Shown piece by piece: positions 14,642-17,193 of a stretch of DNA of 17,193 bases. The notes beneath the pieces are model-generated. The model was not told the DNA's origin. It saw only the letters and a program-made list of their open reading frames with translations, and made no database searches. Made by a program: the position numbers and the translations under genes. The stretch comes from an uncultured Oscillospiraceae bacterium. Lineage in GTDB: Bacteria; Bacillota; Clostridia; Oscillospirales; Ruminococcaceae. The DNA lies in the NCBI GenBank assembly GCA_910578755.1, contig CAJTSZ010000042.1:1-17193 (forward strand), written 5' to 3'. Position 1 is the stretch's first letter. Each line of letters starts with the position of its first letter.

Positions 14642-16000
14642 GTGGAACAAGTGACCAACTTAGGGGAAGTGCGCAAAAAGAGGAAACGGAAAAAGCTTTT
14701 GCGGGCTGCCGCTGCCATTATTTTTATCTTAGCGGTCACCTACGGTGCGGCCGCTATTATGAACCACCAGGATTACATGGGCCCAGCCTCCTTTTTTACC
14801 ATGCTCCAGGGCGGGGAAGGCTACCCAGTGGAAGCGCCAGGGGGAAAATCCAAGGGGCTTTATACCGCCGGAGGCAATTTGGCGGTGGTAAACGATACGG
14901 ATTTGTTTTTGTACAACACCAAGGGAAGCCAAATATTCAATGTAAAGCACCATATGGCAAACCCCTTGGCCAAATCCGCAGGGAACTTTTTGCTGATGTT
15001 TGACAGGGGAGGCAAGGGCTATTCCCTGTACAACCGGGTGGATCCAGTGGCCGACGGAAAAATGGAAACCCCCATTTACACCGGGGCCGTCGCCCAAAAC
15101 GGGGTTTTTGCCATAGCTACCCGCGGCAAAGACTATCTTTCCCAGGTAACTGTGTACTCGCGCAGCAGCCAGGAGCAGTACAGTTGGAATTATGCCGATA
15201 AAATGGCAACCAATATTGCCCTTTCCCCCAATGGGAGTAAAATGGCCGTAGCGGCTTTGTACACCCAGGATGGAGTGTTGCATTCCCAGCTTCTGTTGTA
15301 CAACGACGGCCAGCTGGTGGAAACCAGGGATTTTGAGGACGAAGTGGTTTGCCACCTGCTGTTTACCAATGATGATACCATTGTTGGAATTACAGACGCC
15401 ACTGCCTTTTCCATAACAAGCAAGGGCAAGCTGCGAGGGGAATTCCACTACCAGGGGCAGGGGCTTTCCGCCTTTGCCGCAACGGAACATACCACAGTGC
15501 TTTTGCTGGGCAGCTACCAGCAAAACGGCGGGTATGACCTAATTTCATTGACGGAGGACATGCTGAAGGAAAGCTCCGCCAAGGTGCAGGGAACTGTTCA
15601 TCAAATTTGTGCTGATGATGAAAACGCATATATTTTGGCAGGCAACCGGTTTTACCAGTGTAATTTAAAAACAGGAGCCTTGAAAGTGGAAACCCTGTCC
15701 GACTATGTGTATGATGTTATTCCCTTGGGCCGGTATGTTTACGCCGTTACCAATGAGCAAATCACCCGTACGGTGAAGGAGGACATTAGCCAGTGGCAAA
15801 CAGCCCCCCAAAACAAGGACCAGGAGGATAACCCGGAACCGGAACCCCCGGAGGAAAATAACCAGGGTGCCTCCCCTCCGCCCGAAGGAACCAAGGGCGA
15901 GGAACCTGGCAATGTTCCAGAAGAAGAAAACAGCGAAGGCAGCAAGGAGGAAACACCTCCCCCAACGGAGGAAAAACCCCAGGGCGTCCCTGGCCTGTAA
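14642..16000 (+). CDS. DUF5711-like membrane-anchored beta-propeller protein
   Basis: Probably a DUF5711 family protein of unknown function. From GTG 14642 it has 452 residues: a short basic cytoplasmic head (RKKRKRKK), one hydrophobic anchor at about 19-40, then roughly 340 residues of repeated beta-strand pattern. The latter has WD40/propeller-like repeats such as GGNLAVVNDTDLFLYNTKG and NIALSPNGSKMAVAAL. A low-complexity Pro/Glu-rich tail of about 70 residues lies at the C-terminus. By the positive-inside rule the propeller and tail are outside the membrane. GTG 14642 is chosen because GGGAGGAA (14628-14635) lies at ideal spacing. A GTG at 14597, overlapping the tandem repeat, would add 15 residues but has poor spacing. 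It is followed 30 bp later by a CvpA-type gene, a pairing I associate with Clostridia. Confidence 0.7.
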   Translation: MEQVTNLGEVRKKRKRKKLLRAAAAIIFILAVTYGAAAIMNHQDYMGPASFFTMLQGGEGYPVEAPGGKSKGLYTAGGNLAVVNDTDLFLYNTKGSQIFNVKHHMANPLAKSAGNFLLMFDRGGKGYSLYNRVDPVADGKMETPIYTGAVAQNGVFAIATRGKDYLSQVTVYSRSSQEQYSWNYADKMATNIALSPNGSKMAVAALYTQDGVLHSQLLLYNDGQLVETRDFEDEVVCHLLFTNDDTIVGITDATAFSITSKGKLRGEFHYQGQGLSAFAATEHTTVLLLGSYQQNGGYDLISLTEDMLKESSAKVQGTVHQICADDENAYILAGNRFYQCNLKTGALKVETLSDYVYDVIPLGRYVYAVTNEQITRTVKEDISQWQTAPQNKDQEDNPEPEPPEENNQGASPPPEGTKGEEPGNVPEEENSEGSKEETPPPTEEKPQGVPGL

Positions 16001-16030
16001 CGCCATTTTTCAGAGTAGGAGAGTGAACCA

Positions 16031-16738
16031 TTGAATACGTTAATACCAGTTTTGTATGACGCAACAGCGGTTGTTTTGCTGCTGCTGGCTGTTTCCCGGG
16101 GCTCCGCCAAGGGCTTTGCCCGTACAACAGTGGATGTGCTGGGCCATGTAGCCGCTTTTTTTGCCGCGTTAATTATAGGGAAAGGCTTATCGGCCTTTAT
16201 TTACAATATGTTTGTTGGCGGGCCGGTAAACCGCTTTTTGGAGGATACCCTAGCCCAGGCTATAGATAATGGGGAGTTTTTGCCAAGCCTGGAGGCTGCC
16301 TTGGAGGGGCTGCCTCCCTTTGTTGCTCACTTTTTTGCCAATACGGATTCCTGGCAGCTGGAAAACGCCTTTAACGGCGCTGTAAGCGATGTGGTGCAAT
16401 CCATAGAGCAAACGGTGGTGCAGCCGGCAATTACTTCTTTTATTTATATTATTTTGTTTGTGGTGTTGTATGCCGTATTCCGCTTTTTGGTAAAACGGTT
16501 TGCCTCTGGGGTGGGGCTGGTGTTCAAAGCGCCGCTGCTGCGCCCGGCCGACCGTTTTTTAGGCGGCGTATTGGGCCTTGTGCAGGGGGGAATTACCTTG
16601 TACATTATTTCCCTGGCGGCCCATTTTATGTTGTACTTTTTACAGGACCCGCCTCGCTTTTTTAATGAACGGGTGATTGCCAGCACATATATTTGGGATT
16701 GGGTGTACCACTTTAACCCATTCCAATTTTTGGGCTAA
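16031..16738 (+). CDS. CvpA family membrane protein
   Basis: A 235-residue CvpA-type integral membrane protein. Members were first linked to colicin V production in E. coli, but their biochemical role is unsettled. Four hydrophobic segments are seen at about 3-21, 34-55, 132-155 and 178-204. The family signatures are RGSAKGFARTTVDVLG (23-38) and PADRFLGGVLGLVQGG (172-187). A poorly conserved extracytoplasmic stretch at about 60-130 separates TM2 and TM3, longer than in the short CvpA proteins of Proteobacteria. The start is TTG at 16031, supported by AGGAGAG (16017-16023) 7 bp upstream. It is probably cotranscribed with the DUF5711-like gene. No convincing terminator follows; only a weak GCCTT/AAGGC pairing is seen after the stop. 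Confidence 0.88.
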   Translation: MNTLIPVLYDATAVVLLLLAVSRGSAKGFARTTVDVLGHVAAFFAALIIGKGLSAFIYNMFVGGPVNRFLEDTLAQAIDNGEFLPSLEAALEGLPPFVAHFFANTDSWQLENAFNGAVSDVVQSIEQTVVQPAITSFIYIILFVVLYAVFRFLVKRFASGVGLVFKAPLLRPADRFLGGVLGLVQGGITLYIISLAAHFMLYFLQDPPRFFNERVIASTYIWDWVYHFNPFQFLG

Positions 16739-16827
16739 CGGGCCTTGTTGAAGCAGGAAAAAGGCGTAAATTTTATAATTTTGAAAAAATAGCAGGGTAC
16801 TTTAATACTTCGTTCATAAAATAGAGG

Positions 16828-16833
16828 TATAAT
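16828..16833 (+). promoter_or_regulatory. Candidate -10 element for the Clp-like gene
   Basis: A perfect TATAAT (16828-16833) lies about 120 bp upstream of the ATG at 16954 in an AT-rich stretch. No good -35 box is found at 16-18 bp (ATACTT at 17 bp), so activity is uncertain. Its position would place the transcript start just ahead of the CIRCE-like site. Confidence 0.45.
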
Positions 16834-16844
16834 AAACAATAGAA

Positions 16845-16871
16845 TTAGCAGAGGGAAAGCTTAAGTGCTAA
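16845..16871 (+). promoter_or_regulatory. CIRCE-like HrcA operator (imperfect)
   Basis: TTAGCAGAG and AAGTGCTAA are separated by exactly 9 bp, the architecture of CIRCE (TTAGCACTC-N9-GAGTGCTAA). The match is 14 of 18 conserved positions: 6 of 9 on the left and 8 of 9 on the right. The outer six bases of each arm are perfectly complementary. It sits about 12 bp after a TATAAT, where HrcA would block transcription. No CtsR-type direct repeat is seen. Confidence 0.5.
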
Positions 16872-16891
16872 AACCTCCGCCGGTTCCCGGG

Positions 16892-16920
16892 GCGGCGCTC
16901 CGGTCAGCGGCCCGCGCCGC
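16892..16920 (+). other. GC-rich leader hairpin before the Clp-like gene
   Basis: GCGGCGC (16892-16898) pairs perfectly with GCGCCGC (16914-16920) around a 15-nt loop within a locally very GC-rich leader. It is not followed by a T-run, so it is not a terminator. It ends about 13 bp ahead of the AAAGGAA ribosome binding site and could influence translation. Confidence 0.4.
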
Positions 16921-16953
16921 AGTTGTAATACGAAAGGAACGCTTGAAAGAAAT

Positions 16954-17193
16954 ATGAATAAAAATTTACTTTGTTCCAGATGCAAAAAAAGAATGGCCGT
17001 CGTTTTTATGACTCGGATAGAAGGCGGCGAAACTGTAAACGAAGGGCTGTGTATTCAGTGCGCCAAGGAGCTGGGTATTAAACCGGTGACCGATATGCTG
17101 GATAAAATGGGCGTCAGCGACGATGACCTTGAGGCCATGAACGAGCAAATGATGTCCTTGGCCGAGGGCATGGATGTGGAGGACAGCGACGAT
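16954..17193 (+). CDS. Zinc-ribbon N-terminus, probable Clp-family AAA+ ATPase, 3'-truncated
   Basis: ATG at 16954 opens a frame that runs to the window end (80 codons, no stop). The first 40 residues contain two Cys pairs, LCSRCKKR (6-13) and LCIQCAKE (32-39), forming a four-cysteine zinc ribbon. EGGETVNEGLC between them resembles the zinc domains of ClpE and McsA. The following KPVTDMLDKMGVSDDDLEAMNEQM is helical and acidic, as in the linker ahead of the first AAA module of zinc-finger Clp ATPases in this bacterial group. The body of the protein lies outside the window, so the ATPase identity is inferred. A CIRCE-like operator upstream supports a heat-shock role. AAAGGAA lies about 14 bp upstream of the ATG. 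A stand-alone small zinc-ribbon protein or an McsA-like adaptor is the main alternative. Confidence 0.6.
   Translation, partial: MNKNLLCSRCKKRMAVVFMTRIEGGETVNEGLCIQCAKELGIKPVTDMLDKMGVSDDDLEAMNEQMMSLAEGMDVEDSDD

Noticed and set aside
16739..16800. Terminator after the CvpA-family gene
   Set aside because: Only a 5-bp GCCTT/AAGGC pairing with a long loop is visible, followed by mixed A/T sequence; too weak to call.

Overview
The window reads like a chromosomal segment of a Gram-positive anaerobe of the class Clostridia, most likely the Oscillospirales/Ruminococcaceae-Acutalibacteraceae side. This is inferred from gene content, strong AGGAGG-type ribosome binding sites, many GTG/TTG starts, moderate GC content, a complete ruvC-ruvA-ruvB set, an EcfA1-EcfA2-EcfT energy-coupling module next to truA, and a DUF5711-like/CvpA pair. 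No rRNA, tRNA, CRISPR array, transposase or phage gene was recognised.

Layout. (1) 1-2365, plus strand: the 3' part of an HlyD-type adaptor gene, followed 4 bp later by a multi-pass membrane protein whose extracytoplasmic region resembles the MacB periplasmic core domain. Together they look like part of an efflux or export system whose remaining parts lie upstream. (2) 2366-3320: about 950 bp without a credible gene, packed with perfect and near-perfect inverted repeats. It includes two diverged 65-66 nt hairpin elements in opposite orientation and a terminator for each of the two converging transcripts. (3) 3321-5613, minus strand: a cytoplasmic-looking serine hydrolase of the beta-lactamase/PBP-like family and a cytidylate-kinase-like protein, each with its own candidate sigma-A promoter. 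(4) 5614-5927: a divergent promoter region. (5) 5928-10825, plus strand: ruvC, ruvA, ruvB (Holliday junction branch migration and resolution), glmM (UDP-GlcNAc precursor synthesis) and an RlmI-like SAM methyltransferase. (6) 10826-16738, plus strand: a leader region with a possible 22-codon ORF, then ecfA1, ecfA2, ecfT, truA, a 20-bp tandem repeat array, a DUF5711-like membrane-anchored beta-propeller protein and a CvpA-family membrane protein. (7) 16739-17193: a promoter with a CIRCE-like operator and the first 80 codons of a zinc-ribbon protein, probably the N-terminus of a Clp-family AAA+ ATPase.

Most genes are core housekeeping functions and look intact. The parts worth a second look are mainly non-coding: the hairpin-rich gap, the tandem repeat that begins in the truA stop codon and runs up to the next gene's translation start region, the CIRCE-like site in front of the Clp-like gene, and the small ORF in the ecfA1 leader. 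I saw no clear evidence of a wholly new multi-gene system.
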